This document shows, one piece after another, positions 26,467-35,777 of a DNA stretch of 64,000 nt. How positions within the stretch are numbered: the stretch's first letter is position 1; each line of letters opens with the position of its first letter. Under the pieces are notes generated by a model. The model saw only the letters and a list, made by a program, of their open reading frames with translations. It was not told the DNA's origin and ran no database searches. The stretch spans positions 248,001 through 312,000 of the forward strand of contig JAPPCR010000015.1 in the NCBI GenBank assembly GCA_028875725.1, written 5' to 3'. The position numbers were made by a program, and so were the translations under genes. This DNA comes from Acidobacteriota bacterium (lineage in GTDB: Bacteria > Acidobacteriota > Thermoanaerobaculia > Multivoradales > Multivoraceae).

Positions 26467-27840
26467 GTGTCGAAGAGCCTCCACCTCCTCCTCGCCGCAA
26501 CCTTCGCAGCAGCGCCCGCGATTGCGGCCGAATCGAACGACTGGCCCGGTTTCCGCGGTACCGACGGCAGCGGCATCGCCCGTTCCGGCCCCGGCCCGGC
26601 AGCCGACCTCGACCTGGACCGCCACCTCCTCTGGAAGGCGAAGATCGAGGGCCGCGGTCACTCGTCGCCCGTAATCTCGGACGGCAGGGTGTTCCTGACC
26701 ACCGCCATCGTGGGCGACCTGATTCCCGGGGCCGGACCGCCAGAGCACAGCTTCGGGGGCCAGCCCTTCAAGCACCCGCAATCGGTCGACGGAAACCGCC
26801 ACCACACGATGAGGGTGATCGCCCTGGACGCCGAACAGGGCGACCTGCTCTGGTCCCACACGGCCTACGCCGGACGCGTCTACGACGACCGTCACTCCGA
26901 TTCCTCCTACGCCTCGCCCACCCCGGTCACCGACGGTGAGCGGGTCTACGCCTACTTCGGTTCGGAAGGCGTCTACGCGTACACGGTCGATGGCGAGCCG
27001 GTGTGGGAGCGCGACATCGGCGACATCAAGACGGTCGGCCTCGGCGTCGGCACCTCGCCGGTGCTGCACGACGGCCTGCTCATCGTCTTGGCCGACGAGG
27101 ACAGCGGCGACGACTCCTTCATCGTCGCACTCGATGCCGCCACAGGCGAGGAGGTCTGGAAGCGCGACCGGCCGGTGCAGGCGAGCTGGGCAACACCCGT
27201 CCCGGTCGAGCACGAGGGGCAGAAGCAGTTGCTGACCACCGGCTACGAGTACGTCATCGCCTACGACCCGGCGGACGGCAGCGAACTCTGGCGGGCCACC
27301 GGCCTTCAGAACAACGCGATCCACATCCCGATGACGGTGGACCACCTGGCCGTGTTCACCTCCGGGTATCCGGGCAAAGTCGTCTTCGCCATCCCGCTTG
27401 CCAGTCGCGGCGATCTGACCGGCGACGACCCGCGTGTTTGGACCTACCGCAAGGGCACCGGCTACGTGCCCTCGAACCTGCTCTACGACGGACTCCTCTA
27501 CCTGACCAACGACGGCGGCGTGATCACCTGCCTCGACGCCCGCACCGGCGAAGTCGTCTACGAGGGAGGCCGGCTGCCGATCCGCGGCCGCTACTCGGCC
27601 TCCATGGTCGGCGGCGGCGGCCGCATCCTGATGGTCAACACGGACGGCGACGCGGCGCTCTTCCGCGCCGGCCGGGAGCACGAGGTGCTCGGCAGCTTCT
27701 CGCTCGGCGAGTCGGTCTGGGCAACGCCGGCGATCGTCGGCGATCGGCTGTACATCCGCGGCAGTGAGCACCTGTTCGCGCTCGGGCCGCCAACCGAAGA
27801 AGGGGCAGCCGCAACGGGGGGCCGCAGCGACGCACCCTGA
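26467..27840 (+). CDS. Exported PQQ-like beta-propeller repeat protein
   Basis: A 457-residue protein with signal peptide (cleavage after AIAA, about 21) and WPGFRG right after it, the usual opening of this outer-envelope family. At least five propeller blades carry the PQQ-enzyme/BamB-like motif (DAEQGDLLWS, DAATGEEVWK, DPADGSELWR, DARTGEVVYE). No catalytic aspartate or metal motif of a true quinoprotein dehydrogenase is evident. It may be a binding scaffold acting with the protease upstream. Starts with GTG; AGGAG lies 7 bases upstream. Confidence 0.82.
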   Translation: MSKSLHLLLAATFAAAPAIAAESNDWPGFRGTDGSGIARSGPGPAADLDLDRHLLWKAKIEGRGHSSPVISDGRVFLTTAIVGDLIPGAGPPEHSFGGQPFKHPQSVDGNRHHTMRVIALDAEQGDLLWSHTAYAGRVYDDRHSDSSYASPTPVTDGERVYAYFGSEGVYAYTVDGEPVWERDIGDIKTVGLGVGTSPVLHDGLLIVLADEDSGDDSFIVALDAATGEEVWKRDRPVQASWATPVPVEHEGQKQLLTTGYEYVIAYDPADGSELWRATGLQNNAIHIPMTVDHLAVFTSGYPGKVVFAIPLASRGDLTGDDPRVWTYRKGTGYVPSNLLYDGLLYLTNDGGVITCLDARTGEVVYEGGRLPIRGRYSASMVGGGGRILMVNTDGDAALFRAGREHEVLGSFSLGESVWATPAIVGDRLYIRGSEHLFALGPPTEEGAAATGGRSDAP

Positions 27841-27854
27841 CGCAACGGCGCGAT

Positions 27855-29999
27855 GTGAGCCCCGCACGATCCAGCACCGAGCTTCCGGCGACGAGGCCCG
27901 CCGGGCGAGTCGCCGTCCTGCTGCCATGCCTCAACGAGGAGGCGACGATCGGGAGCGTGGTTGGCCAGTTTCACACTGCCCTGCCCGAGGCGTCGATCTA
28001 CGTCTGCGACAACGGATCGGAAGATGCCACCGCCGAGGCCGCCCGTAGGGCCGGCGCCGAGGTCCTCGTCGAGGAGGAACGCGGCAAGGGCCGGGCCGTC
28101 CGCCGCCTGTTCCGCGAGGTGGACGCCGACGTCTTCCTGATCGCCGACGGTGACGGCACCTACGACGCCGGCAGCGCCGGGCGTCTCGTGTCCACCCTGG
28201 CCGGGCGCTACCTGGACATGGTCGTGGCGGTCCGCCGGAGCACGGAGCCAGGCGCCTACACGCCGATCCGGCGCCTTGGCAACCGCCTCTTCAGCCTGCT
28301 CGCCCGGTGGCGCTGCCACCGAGCCGTCCGCGACCTGCTCTCCGGGTACCGTGCCTTCTCCCGCCGGTACGTCGACGCCTTCCCCGCCCACTCCGACGGC
28401 TTCGAGGTCGAGACCGAGATGACCCTATTCGCCGCGTCGGCGGGAATGGCCTGGGACGAAATCGAGTGCCCCTACTTCGCGCGCCCGCCAGGGTCGCGAA
28501 GCAAACTGCACGCCTTTCGGGACGGTCTCCGGATCCTCCAAACGCTGCTCTGGGCGCCCGCCGCGGCCGCGGGTGAGCAGCGCCTCGGAGGCTTGCGAGC
28601 CGCCGTCCTGGTAGCCGCGGTGACGATCGTCGCCACAGCCTCCTTCCTCAGCCTCAACTGGCTCGCGGCTACCGCCGACCCAGAGCCCGTTGCCGACGCT
28701 CTCCGGGCCTCGTACGAGCACCCGGAACGCACTCTCGAGGACTCCGCCGAGCGCTTCAACGACTGCCTGCTGAGCCTGATGGCGCTCGACCGCGGCGGCA
28801 CGCTCGGCGAACGCACCGTCTCGCCCCGGCGCGTCTACCGCTACACCCGGCCCCAGCGCCCCTGCGACGCCCTCGAGCAGCGCCTGAGCCTGGGCGCGGT
28901 CGACGACTCGGACTACCTGACCGTCTTCTACCACCAGTACTGGGCCGGCCAACGGGTGATGCTGCAGTGGCTGCTGCCGCCGCTCGGCGTCGACGGCCTG
29001 AGACGAACGCTGCGCATGCTGACGTTCGGCCTGCTCGGGCTCGGGTTCGTCGGCGCGCTGGGACGCACGGTCCTGCTCTTCACCAGGCGCGAACCCGAAA
29101 GCGGTTCCCGAGAGGGCGCCGGCAACCCGAAACACTGGCGCGAGCACCTCTTCCAGGCAACCGCCCTCGCCGCCCTCTTCCTCTGCCTGTTCCTGTTCCT
29201 CGACCTGGACCGTCGCGCGGGGAGCTTCACCACCGGTGCCTCCAACCTCCTGACTCTCGCCCTGCTCGTCGCGGTGCCGGCCTTCGGGATCGCCAACTGG
29301 AAACCAGGACGCCAGGTCCTCCTCTTCGCTGGCTTCGGCGCCGCGATCGCCTACCACGAGCTCCTCTTTGGCAGCGCCCTGATCGGCCTGGTCTGCGTGC
29401 TCCTCGCCCTCTCCACGGCGCCGCCCCCCGTCCACGCCACGGTCGCGGTCGCCCGGAACTGGTGGCCCGCCCTCTACCTGCGCTGCGGCGGCGCCTACGT
29501 CGGCTCTCTCTCCGCCGTCTTCCTGCTCCGCGTCGTCATCGCCGAGTTCGTGTTCAGGGAGCCGGTGCTGTTCAAGTTCTGGGATCAACTCACGCACCGG
29601 CTCTACGGAGCGCCCCGCAGCTCGATCCATCCCGATATCGACGTCTTCTACGCCTCCCGGCCGACCATGGAGAGGTTCCTCGAACGGGTCGGAAACAACC
29701 TGGGCACCGTTGGCTTCGGCTCGACCGCGGTCGCTCTCATCCTGATCGGCGGTGCGGCACTGACCCTGATCGCCGCGACGGTCCTCGTCCTGAAGCGGCG
29801 ACGTTCCCTGGAAGAGCCCTGGCGCTGGCTCGGCGTTCTCGCCGCCGGCTGGTGCGTTCCCGCGTGGTACGTCGTCTTCTCTGCCCACTCGATGGCGCAC
29901 GTGCCGGTGGCGATCCGCCTGCTGGCGCTGCCCTACGCCGCAGCGGCGATCCTGATCGTGGGCGCCGCGGTGTTCGGCCGGCGATCCGTGGTTGCCTGA
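27855..29999 (+). CDS. GT2 glycosyltransferase fused to a polytopic membrane domain
   Basis: A 714-residue fusion. Residues 18-240 are a family 2 glycosyltransferase (LPCLNEEATIGSVV; DNGSEDAT; the DxD metal motif in ADGDGTYD; LSGYRAFSRR). Residues 250-714 have about nine to ten hydrophobic helices with short polar loops, plus a periplasm-facing stretch near 290-370. It resembles dolichol-phosphate-mannose synthase-like enzymes that charge a lipid carrier, with a membrane domain that could use the product. It starts with GTG 14 bases after the previous stop; no clear ribosome site. Sugar and acceptor unknown. Confidence 0.75.
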   Translation: MSPARSSTELPATRPAGRVAVLLPCLNEEATIGSVVGQFHTALPEASIYVCDNGSEDATAEAARRAGAEVLVEEERGKGRAVRRLFREVDADVFLIADGDGTYDAGSAGRLVSTLAGRYLDMVVAVRRSTEPGAYTPIRRLGNRLFSLLARWRCHRAVRDLLSGYRAFSRRYVDAFPAHSDGFEVETEMTLFAASAGMAWDEIECPYFARPPGSRSKLHAFRDGLRILQTLLWAPAAAAGEQRLGGLRAAVLVAAVTIVATASFLSLNWLAATADPEPVADALRASYEHPERTLEDSAERFNDCLLSLMALDRGGTLGERTVSPRRVYRYTRPQRPCDALEQRLSLGAVDDSDYLTVFYHQYWAGQRVMLQWLLPPLGVDGLRRTLRMLTFGLLGLGFVGALGRTVLLFTRREPESGSREGAGNPKHWREHLFQATALAALFLCLFLFLDLDRRAGSFTTGASNLLTLALLVAVPAFGIANWKPGRQVLLFAGFGAAIAYHELLFGSALIGLVCVLLALSTAPPPVHATVAVARNWWPALYLRCGGAYVGSLSAVFLLRVVIAEFVFREPVLFKFWDQLTHRLYGAPRSSIHPDIDVFYASRPTMERFLERVGNNLGTVGFGSTAVALILIGGAALTLIAATVLVLKRRRSLEEPWRWLGVLAAGWCVPAWYVVFSAHSMAHVPVAIRLLALPYAAAAILIVGAAVFGRRSVVA

Positions 30000-30052
30000 A
30001 AGCTCGGAGTCGGGCGGCTGGTCTCTCGGAATCGATACAGGGAGAGGCAACC

Positions 30053-30577
30053 ATGAGGGCATATCTCGACTTCGTCAGCGCAACTCTCGTTCTCGGCCTC
30101 ACGCTGGCAACGACCCTCGTTCTCCTGTTCGCGGTGTTCCCGGCGCTGCCCATCGGAGGCGAAATGCTCGATGTAAAGGCGGGCTACACGCACCAGGAGG
30201 TCATCGCCGAGATGGAAAGCTACGGCGACCAGGGGCGACGAGTGTACGCATGGTCCGCAGCGACGTTGGACACGTTGCTGCCGCTCGTCTATGCCAGCTT
30301 CCTTGCCGGGTTTGTCTTCCGGTTCCGGCCAACGGAACGGGCCTGGAGGCTGGCCTGGCTGCCCCTGGTGGCGGGAGCGCTCGATCTTCTCGAAAACGTC
30401 CAGATCATCGTCATGCTGACTCGTTACCCGGACGTTTCCGCGGAGCAGGTGGCGATCGCGTCGCTGTTCACCCGGTCGAAGGCGTCCGCGCTCCTGCTCT
30501 GCCTCGCGTTGGCCGTGGTGCTGGCGATTGCCGCGGCCATCCGGCGCAGCCGCCGGGCGCCTGATCGGGCCCCGTAG
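30053..30577 (+). CDS. Small four-helix membrane protein of unknown function
   Basis: A 174-residue integral membrane protein with hydrophobic segments at about 8-30, 75-92, 103-120 and 146-166 and a basic C-terminus. GGGAGAGG precedes the ATG by 5 bases. No family motif recognised. It follows the glycosyltransferase fusion by 53 bases on the same strand and could be its accessory, though this is only positional. It converges with the vapC gene. Confidence 0.65.
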   Translation: MRAYLDFVSATLVLGLTLATTLVLLFAVFPALPIGGEMLDVKAGYTHQEVIAEMESYGDQGRRVYAWSAATLDTLLPLVYASFLAGFVFRFRPTERAWRLAWLPLVAGALDLLENVQIIVMLTRYPDVSAEQVAIASLFTRSKASALLLCLALAVVLAIAAAIRRSRRAPDRAP

Positions 30578-30589
30578 CCGCAGGCTCCC

Positions 30590-30988
30590 TCACTGCCAGT
30601 CCTCCACCGAGAGTCCGCTCACACGCCGAAACTCGCCGACGTTGTTCGTCACCAGAGTCAGGCCAAGCGCCCTTGCGTGCGCGGCGATCAGCAGGTCATT
30701 GAAGCCGATCGGCCGACCTGATCCTTCGAGTTCGCTCCGGATCTCACCGTAGTGGCGGTCGACGGGTTCCTCGAGCGGCAAGACGTCAATGGCCGACAAG
30801 ACAGCCTCCAACTGTCGTGTGAGTCGCGAAGACCCGCGACGCTCAGCACCGTACCGGAGCTCGGCCGCCACGATCACGTTGATGGCGAAGCTACCGGGCT
30901 CGAGTGCCGCGACTCGCTGAGCGACCTGACCGTCGGGCCGTCGAATCAGTTGGGACACGGCGTTCGTGTCCAGCAGGTACCGCAACAC
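30590..30988 (-). CDS. vapC: PIN-domain ribonuclease toxin VapC
   Basis: A 132-residue PIN-domain nuclease. Acidic residues expected for Mg-dependent RNA cleavage are D7 (LLDTNAVS), E43 (VAAELRYG) and D98 (GFNDLLIAAHA); the fourth position reads TNN, a common variant. VapC toxins cut tRNA or rRNA when released from VapB. It starts with GTG 12 bases after the vapB stop, forming a standard toxin-antitoxin operon. Confidence 0.93.
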   Translation of the reverse strand: MLRYLLDTNAVSQLIRRPDGQVAQRVAALEPGSFAINVIVAAELRYGAERRGSSRLTRQLEAVLSAIDVLPLEEPVDRHYGEIRSELEGSGRPIGFNDLLIAAHARALGLTLVTNNVGEFRRVSGLSVEDWQ

Positions 30989-31000
30989 GGCCCGACTGAA

Positions 31001-31267
31001 TCAGAGGAGATCTTCCGGCTTGGTCGGAGGGTCCTCAATCTCGGGAAAGTCCTCCTCGAGGGGTTCGAGCCCAGCGAGCACCTCGGCGATCGAGGGTTTC
31101 CGATCGATCGGTTCGATGATCAGGCGCCGCGCCTCGCGGTGAATGGTCACTTCGTCGGCGTCCAGTTCGAACTCCCGGGGGATTCTCAGGGCCTGATTCC
31201 GACCGTTGCGGAACAGGCGTGCTACACGCGCTACTACTGGTTCCGCTCGTTCGTCAACATTCGGCAT
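31001..31267 (-). CDS. vapB: VapB-type antitoxin (AbrB-like)
   Basis: An 88-residue antitoxin. Residues 12-50 form a swapped-hairpin AbrB/SpoVT DNA-binding fold (RLFRNGRNQALRIPREFE), followed by an acidic tail (EEDFPEIEDPP) that should neutralise VapC. The ATG lies inside a perfect palindrome (31261-31274), which fits autoregulation by a VapBC complex. No Shine-Dalgarno is seen. Confidence 0.9.
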   Translation of the reverse strand: MPNVDERAEPVVARVARLFRNGRNQALRIPREFELDADEVTIHREARRLIIEPIDRKPSIAEVLAGLEPLEEDFPEIEDPPTKPEDLL

Positions 31268-31274
31268 ATGCCGA
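31261..31274. promoter_or_regulatory. Palindrome covering the vapB start codon, likely operator
   Basis: TCGGCATATGCCGA is a perfect 14-bp palindrome containing the vapB ATG. A second palindrome GCCTAGGC lies just upstream at 31281-31288. Such dyads at antitoxin starts are usual VapBC binding sites. Confidence 0.55.
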
Positions 31275-31344
31275 GCCTATGCCTAGGCGCTCCGCCCGTC
31301 AACGAGCGTCGGACCAGTGCCGGTCGGCTGCTAACTTGACGCCC

Positions 31345-33999
31345 ATGCACGCCAAGTCCCGTCTCTCAATCGTCCTGCTCGTCCACCTGGCCCTGCTTTC
31401 GACGACCAGTGCGACGTTCGCCCAACCAGCCTCCCAACCCAACATCATCGTCATCCTCGCCGACGACCTCGGCGTCGAGGCGCTCGGCACGTACGGCGGG
31501 ACGTCCTACGAGACGCCGGAACTCGACCGTATCGCCGCGGAGGGCGTGCGGTTCGAGAACGGGCACTCGCAGCCGCTGTGCACGCCGACCAGGGTCAAGC
31601 TGATGACCGGGCTGCACAACTACCGGAACTACCGGGAGTTCATGTATCTCGACCCGGCCGATGTGACCTTCGCCCACGTGCTGGCGCAGGCGGGCTACCG
31701 GACGGTGATCTCGGGCAAGTGGCAGTTGACGAACAACCTCTACATGGTCCACGAGGGCGCCTCGCCGCAGCAGGCGGGCTTCGACGAGCACCGGCTGTGG
31801 CAGCTCAGGCGGGAGGGTCGCGGTTCGCGTTACTGGGGGCCGACGCTGGTGACGAACGATCGCAAGGAGACCTGGGGCGAGGACGTCTTCGGGCCGGACC
31901 TCACCAATGACTTCGTCCTCGAGGCGATCGACCAGCACGCGGCGGCGGATCCCGCGACCCGCGAGCCGCTCTTCATCTACTACCCGATGGCGCTGCCCCA
32001 CGATCCGTTCGTGACGACGCCGCACGACCGGGACGCGGAGTCGAACCAGGAGCGGTTCGCGGCGATGGTCGCCTACATGGACCACCTGGTGGGCCGCGTC
32101 CGGGCGAGACTCGTGGAGCACGAACTCGACCGGAACACGCTGGTGCTGTTCATCGGCGACAACGGCACCTCGACCCGGATCACGTCGGTCCGCGACGGCC
32201 GGGAGGTCCCCGGCGGCAAGGGACGGTCGCTGCAGACGGGAAGCCATGTGCCTTACCTGGCCTGGTGGCCGGGCACGATCCCGACCGGGCAGGTGAACGA
32301 CACCCTGGTCGACGTCGGCGACGTGTTCCCGACCCTGGTCGAAGCGGCCGGCGCCCGGCTGCCGCCGGGCCTCGCCGTCGACGGCGAGAGCCTGCTGCCG
32401 ATGCTCAAGGGCGGCCCGGCGCTCGACCGCGATGCCCTGTTCATCCACTACGAGTCGCGCTGGTACGCGGGCCCTCCGGCGCGCTATGCCTTCGACCAAC
32501 GCTTCAAGCGCTACGACAACGGTCGCCTGTTCGACGTCGCCGCCGACCCGAGCGAGCAGTCGCCGCTCGATCCGGCGAACCTCGCGCAGGAGGACGCCGC
32601 CCGCGTCGAGGCGATCGACTCCCTGCTCGCCTCCAAACCGGGAGCGATCCGCACCGCCGGCGCCTGGCGGCCGCCGACCCCCGCCGCCAACCGATGGACG
32701 CCGCCCGCCCACCGGCCGAACATCCTGCTGTTCATCGCCGACGACATGACGTTCAGCGACGCCGGCGCGCTGGGCAACCCGCAGGTTCACACACCGAACC
32801 TCGATCGCCTGACAGAGCAGGGGACGACCTTCACCCACATGTACACGGCAACCGCGATGTGCTCGCCTACCCGGCACATGCTTTACACCGGCCAGTACCC
32901 GGTGCGGAGCGGCGCCTACCCGAACCACGCCAAGGCGAAGCCCGGCACGAAGAGCGTCGTCCACTACCTGACAGGCCTCGGTTACCGGGTCGGCCTGGCC
33001 GGCAAGTCACACGTGGCGCCGGAAGACGTCTACCCGTTCGAGAAGGTCGCGGGGCGCGACCTCGATCCTGAGCGGATCGGCGAGTTCATCGGCCGCGACG
33101 GGGAGCAGCCGTTCGCGCTGATCGTCGCCTCGACGGAACCTCACCAGCCCTGGAGCAAGGGTGATCCGTCCCGGTACGAGGCGGCGTCCCTCGAACTGCC
33201 GCCCTACTTCGTCGACACGCCGGAAACCCGCGAGGCGCTGACCCGCTACTACGCCGAGATCACCTTCATGGACGGCCAGCTCGGCCAGGTCCTCGACCTG
33301 CTCCGGGAGCATGCCGCGCACGAGAACACGCTGACCATGTTCTACAGCGAGCAGGGGATCAGCGGCCCCCTGGCCAAGTGGACACTGTACGAAGCGGGTA
33401 TCCGCACCTCGCTTGTCGCCCGCTGGGCTCGCAGGATTCCGGCCGGCCAGACCTCAGCCGCGCTGCTCCAGATCAACGACCTGCTGCCGACCTGGATCGA
33501 GGCAGCCGGAGGCGCCGTGCCGCCCGAGATCGAAGGCCGGAGCATGCTCGACCTGCTGCTCGAGCCCGGTCCGAAGCACCGCGACGTGGTCTACGGCATC
33601 CAGACGACGACCGGCATCATCGCCAACCTGGAGCCCTACCCCATCCGCTCCGTCCGCGACGAGCGCTACAAGCTGATCTGGAACATCGCCCACGAGAACC
33701 GCTTCACGAACCTGGTCACGGAGGAGAACCGCGACGGCTTCTACTTCTCGTGGCGGGACGCCGCCGAAACGGATCCGGCGGCACAGGCGCTCTACGAGCG
33801 CTACCAGCACCGGCCGGAGTTCGAGTTCTTCGACCTGGAGGCGGACCCGCACGAGTTGACGAACCTGGCGGCCGACCCGGCGCACAGGGAGACGATCGAA
33901 ACGCTGCACAAGCAGCTACAGGCGTGGATGGCGGATCAGGGCGACGCGGGACTGCAAACGGAGATCGAGGCGCCCGAGCACCAGTCGCGGCCGCGATAG
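31345..33999 (+). CDS. Tandem two-domain sulfatase
   Basis: An 884-residue exported protein with two complete sulfatase domains in one chain. A signal peptide ends near AQPAS (about 27). Domain 1 (33-445) has NIIVILADDLG metal ligands, the formylglycine motif CTPTR (C79) with LMTG, GKWQL, and FIGDNGTST. Domain 2 (470-870) has NILLFIADDM, the motif CSPTR (C506) with LYTG, GKSHVAP and FYSEQG. Both carry C-x-P-x-R, so both could be matured to formylglycine by an FGE encoded elsewhere. Sulfatases cleave sulfate esters from sugars or other organics. The ATG at 31345 begins the signal peptide. Alternative: a phosphohydrolase of the same superfamily. Confidence 0.9.
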   Translation: MHAKSRLSIVLLVHLALLSTTSATFAQPASQPNIIVILADDLGVEALGTYGGTSYETPELDRIAAEGVRFENGHSQPLCTPTRVKLMTGLHNYRNYREFMYLDPADVTFAHVLAQAGYRTVISGKWQLTNNLYMVHEGASPQQAGFDEHRLWQLRREGRGSRYWGPTLVTNDRKETWGEDVFGPDLTNDFVLEAIDQHAAADPATREPLFIYYPMALPHDPFVTTPHDRDAESNQERFAAMVAYMDHLVGRVRARLVEHELDRNTLVLFIGDNGTSTRITSVRDGREVPGGKGRSLQTGSHVPYLAWWPGTIPTGQVNDTLVDVGDVFPTLVEAAGARLPPGLAVDGESLLPMLKGGPALDRDALFIHYESRWYAGPPARYAFDQRFKRYDNGRLFDVAADPSEQSPLDPANLAQEDAARVEAIDSLLASKPGAIRTAGAWRPPTPAANRWTPPAHRPNILLFIADDMTFSDAGALGNPQVHTPNLDRLTEQGTTFTHMYTATAMCSPTRHMLYTGQYPVRSGAYPNHAKAKPGTKSVVHYLTGLGYRVGLAGKSHVAPEDVYPFEKVAGRDLDPERIGEFIGRDGEQPFALIVASTEPHQPWSKGDPSRYEAASLELPPYFVDTPETREALTRYYAEITFMDGQLGQVLDLLREHAAHENTLTMFYSEQGISGPLAKWTLYEAGIRTSLVARWARRIPAGQTSAALLQINDLLPTWIEAAGGAVPPEIEGRSMLDLLLEPGPKHRDVVYGIQTTTGIIANLEPYPIRSVRDERYKLIWNIAHENRFTNLVTEENRDGFYFSWRDAAETDPAAQALYERYQHRPEFEFFDLEADPHELTNLAADPAHRETIETLHKQLQAWMADQGDAGLQTEIEAPEHQSRPR

Positions 34000-34012
34000 C
34001 GCCACCCGGAAC

Positions 34013-35770
34013 TCACCGCGCCTGCGTTGCCGTCACCCGAACCGTGACCACGTCGGTGTCGTGGTACTGGTGGTGCCGGACGGACGACGCGTAGTGGCGC
34101 AGCAGTCGCAGCGAGACCTCTTCCTCCACCGGTCCGCCCGCCGCCGGCTCGCCGAGCACCGCCAGTTGGTCCTCGAGGTTCGTCGCGTCGGTCGCGGCCA
34201 CGAACTCCAGCACCGCCTCTTCCCGGTCCCCGTGACCGATCAGCAGCAGGTCCCGCTCGTCGCCGGCCGTTCGCTGGTCGTCCTGCCGGATCAGCAGCAG
34301 CAGGGTCTCCTCCCCCACCGCCCGGACCCGCTCGACCATCTCCTCGGGCCATCGACCGCGCTCCCCGACTCGGGCCAGAAAGGCGTCGACCTTCCGATAC
34401 GCGCCGGCGTTCAGCGGGACCTTGAGGCGTCGGCGGCGCGGCCCGGTCAGTTCCTCGAACAGGGTCAGGGCGATCACGGTCGCTCCACCGACGGTCATGC
34501 CGTTGCCGAGCAACTCGCTCCACGGCCCCTGAAAGTACTCAGGGAAGATCCAGTCGAGCTGAAAGGCGACGCCGAGCCAGAACGCCACGCCCACCACGAG
34601 ACCCCTCCGGTAGTCGAGGCCTTCGTGCATGAGGATCTTGACGCCGAAGATGAAGAGAAGCGCAACGAGCACCAGGTAGTAGGCGGCCACCACCGGGCCC
34701 GGGATCGCGATGAGAGCCGCCATGAACTTCGGGATGAAGGCGAGCCCGACGAAGATGACGCCGACGGAGACGCCGACGGAACGCGCCGCCACGCCCGTGA
34801 GCTCGACGATCGCGATACCCGTCGCGTACGTCGTGTTCGGCACCGTGCCCGCCAGGCCCGACAGCAGGTTGCCGACGCCATCGGCCGACATCGCTCCCTG
34901 AATCGAGCGGAAGTCGATCGCCCGCGGCTTGCGCCAGGACGCCCGCTGAATGGCGATGCTGTCGCCGAGCGTGTCCATGGCGCCGACCAGGGTCAGCATC
35001 ACGAACGCCGGCAGGAGGGCCCAGAACTCAGGCCCGAAGCCGAAGTCGAACCCGGGATAGGCGAACCGCGGCAAGCCGATCCAGGCCGCTTCGCGCACGC
35101 CCGCCGTGTCGTAAATGCCGAAGGCCAGCCCCCCGATCGCGCAGCCGGTCACGATCCCGATGGCAGGCGCCCATAGCCGCCACGCACCGGACGAACGGAG
35201 CGCCATCAGGGTGATGACGAGCAGCGTACCGCCCGCGACCGCAGGCGCGGCCGCCGGCGCCGCGCCTTCGGGCACGTCGGCCAGCTTGCGCAGGATGACC
35301 GGCGCCAGCGTCACGGGTATCAACATGAGCACGGTGCCGGCGACCGTCGGCGTGAAGATCCTGCGCAACAGGGACAGCTTGGCGGCGAGGACGAACTGGA
35401 ACAGGGACGAGATGACGACCAGCGTCGCCAGCAGGCTGGGACCGCCCTGCTCCAGTGCCGCGATGCAGATGGCGATGAACGCGCTGCTGCTGCCCATGAG
35501 CAGCACATAGCGGGCGCCGATGCGCCCGACGCCCAGGGCCTGGACCACAGTGGTGATCCCGCTGATGCCCAGCGCGGCCCCGACCGCCCAGGAAAGGTAG
35601 GCGTCGCTTTCGCCCGCGAGGGTGATCATGATCGTCGGGCCGAGCACGATGCTCGGGACGGCCAGCATCGCGAGCTGCACCCCGAGCCCGAGGCCGAGCG
35701 CTCGCGGAGGCTTTTCGTCGGGTTCGAACCGAACGTGCCGCCGCTCTTCCGTCTGTTGAGTGGATGCCAT
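34013..35770 (-). CDS. NCS2 (xanthine/uracil) permease with extra C-terminal cytosolic domain
   Basis: A 585-residue membrane protein. Residues 20-455 carry about 12-14 helices of the nucleobase/ascorbate transporter family (VLLMGSSSAFIA, the GAMDTLGDSIAIQRAS region, LLSGLAGTVPNTTYATGIA, the NAT-like substrate loop). It should symport a purine, uracil or similar with H+ or Na+. After the last helix a soluble tail of about 125 residues (EEMVERVRAVGEETLLLLIR onward) is not part of the usual family length; its alternating strands and helices look like a small alpha/beta domain. Convergent with the sulfatase gene. Confidence 0.82.
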   Translation of the reverse strand: MASTQQTEERRHVRFEPDEKPPRALGLGLGVQLAMLAVPSIVLGPTIMITLAGESDAYLSWAVGAALGISGITTVVQALGVGRIGARYVLLMGSSSAFIAICIAALEQGGPSLLATLVVISSLFQFVLAAKLSLLRRIFTPTVAGTVLMLIPVTLAPVILRKLADVPEGAAPAAAPAVAGGTLLVITLMALRSSGAWRLWAPAIGIVTGCAIGGLAFGIYDTAGVREAAWIGLPRFAYPGFDFGFGPEFWALLPAFVMLTLVGAMDTLGDSIAIQRASWRKPRAIDFRSIQGAMSADGVGNLLSGLAGTVPNTTYATGIAIVELTGVAARSVGVSVGVIFVGLAFIPKFMAALIAIPGPVVAAYYLVLVALLFIFGVKILMHEGLDYRRGLVVGVAFWLGVAFQLDWIFPEYFQGPWSELLGNGMTVGGATVIALTLFEELTGPRRRRLKVPLNAGAYRKVDAFLARVGERGRWPEEMVERVRAVGEETLLLLIRQDDQRTAGDERDLLLIGHGDREEAVLEFVAATDATNLEDQLAVLGEPAAGGPVEEEVSLRLLRHYASSVRHHQYHDTDVVTVRVTATQAR

Positions 35771-35777
35771 CGGAAGG

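Noticed and set aside
31366..32964. A 532-codon frame opposite the sulfatase.
   Set aside because: An antisense shadow of a real two-domain sulfatase, with no family features.
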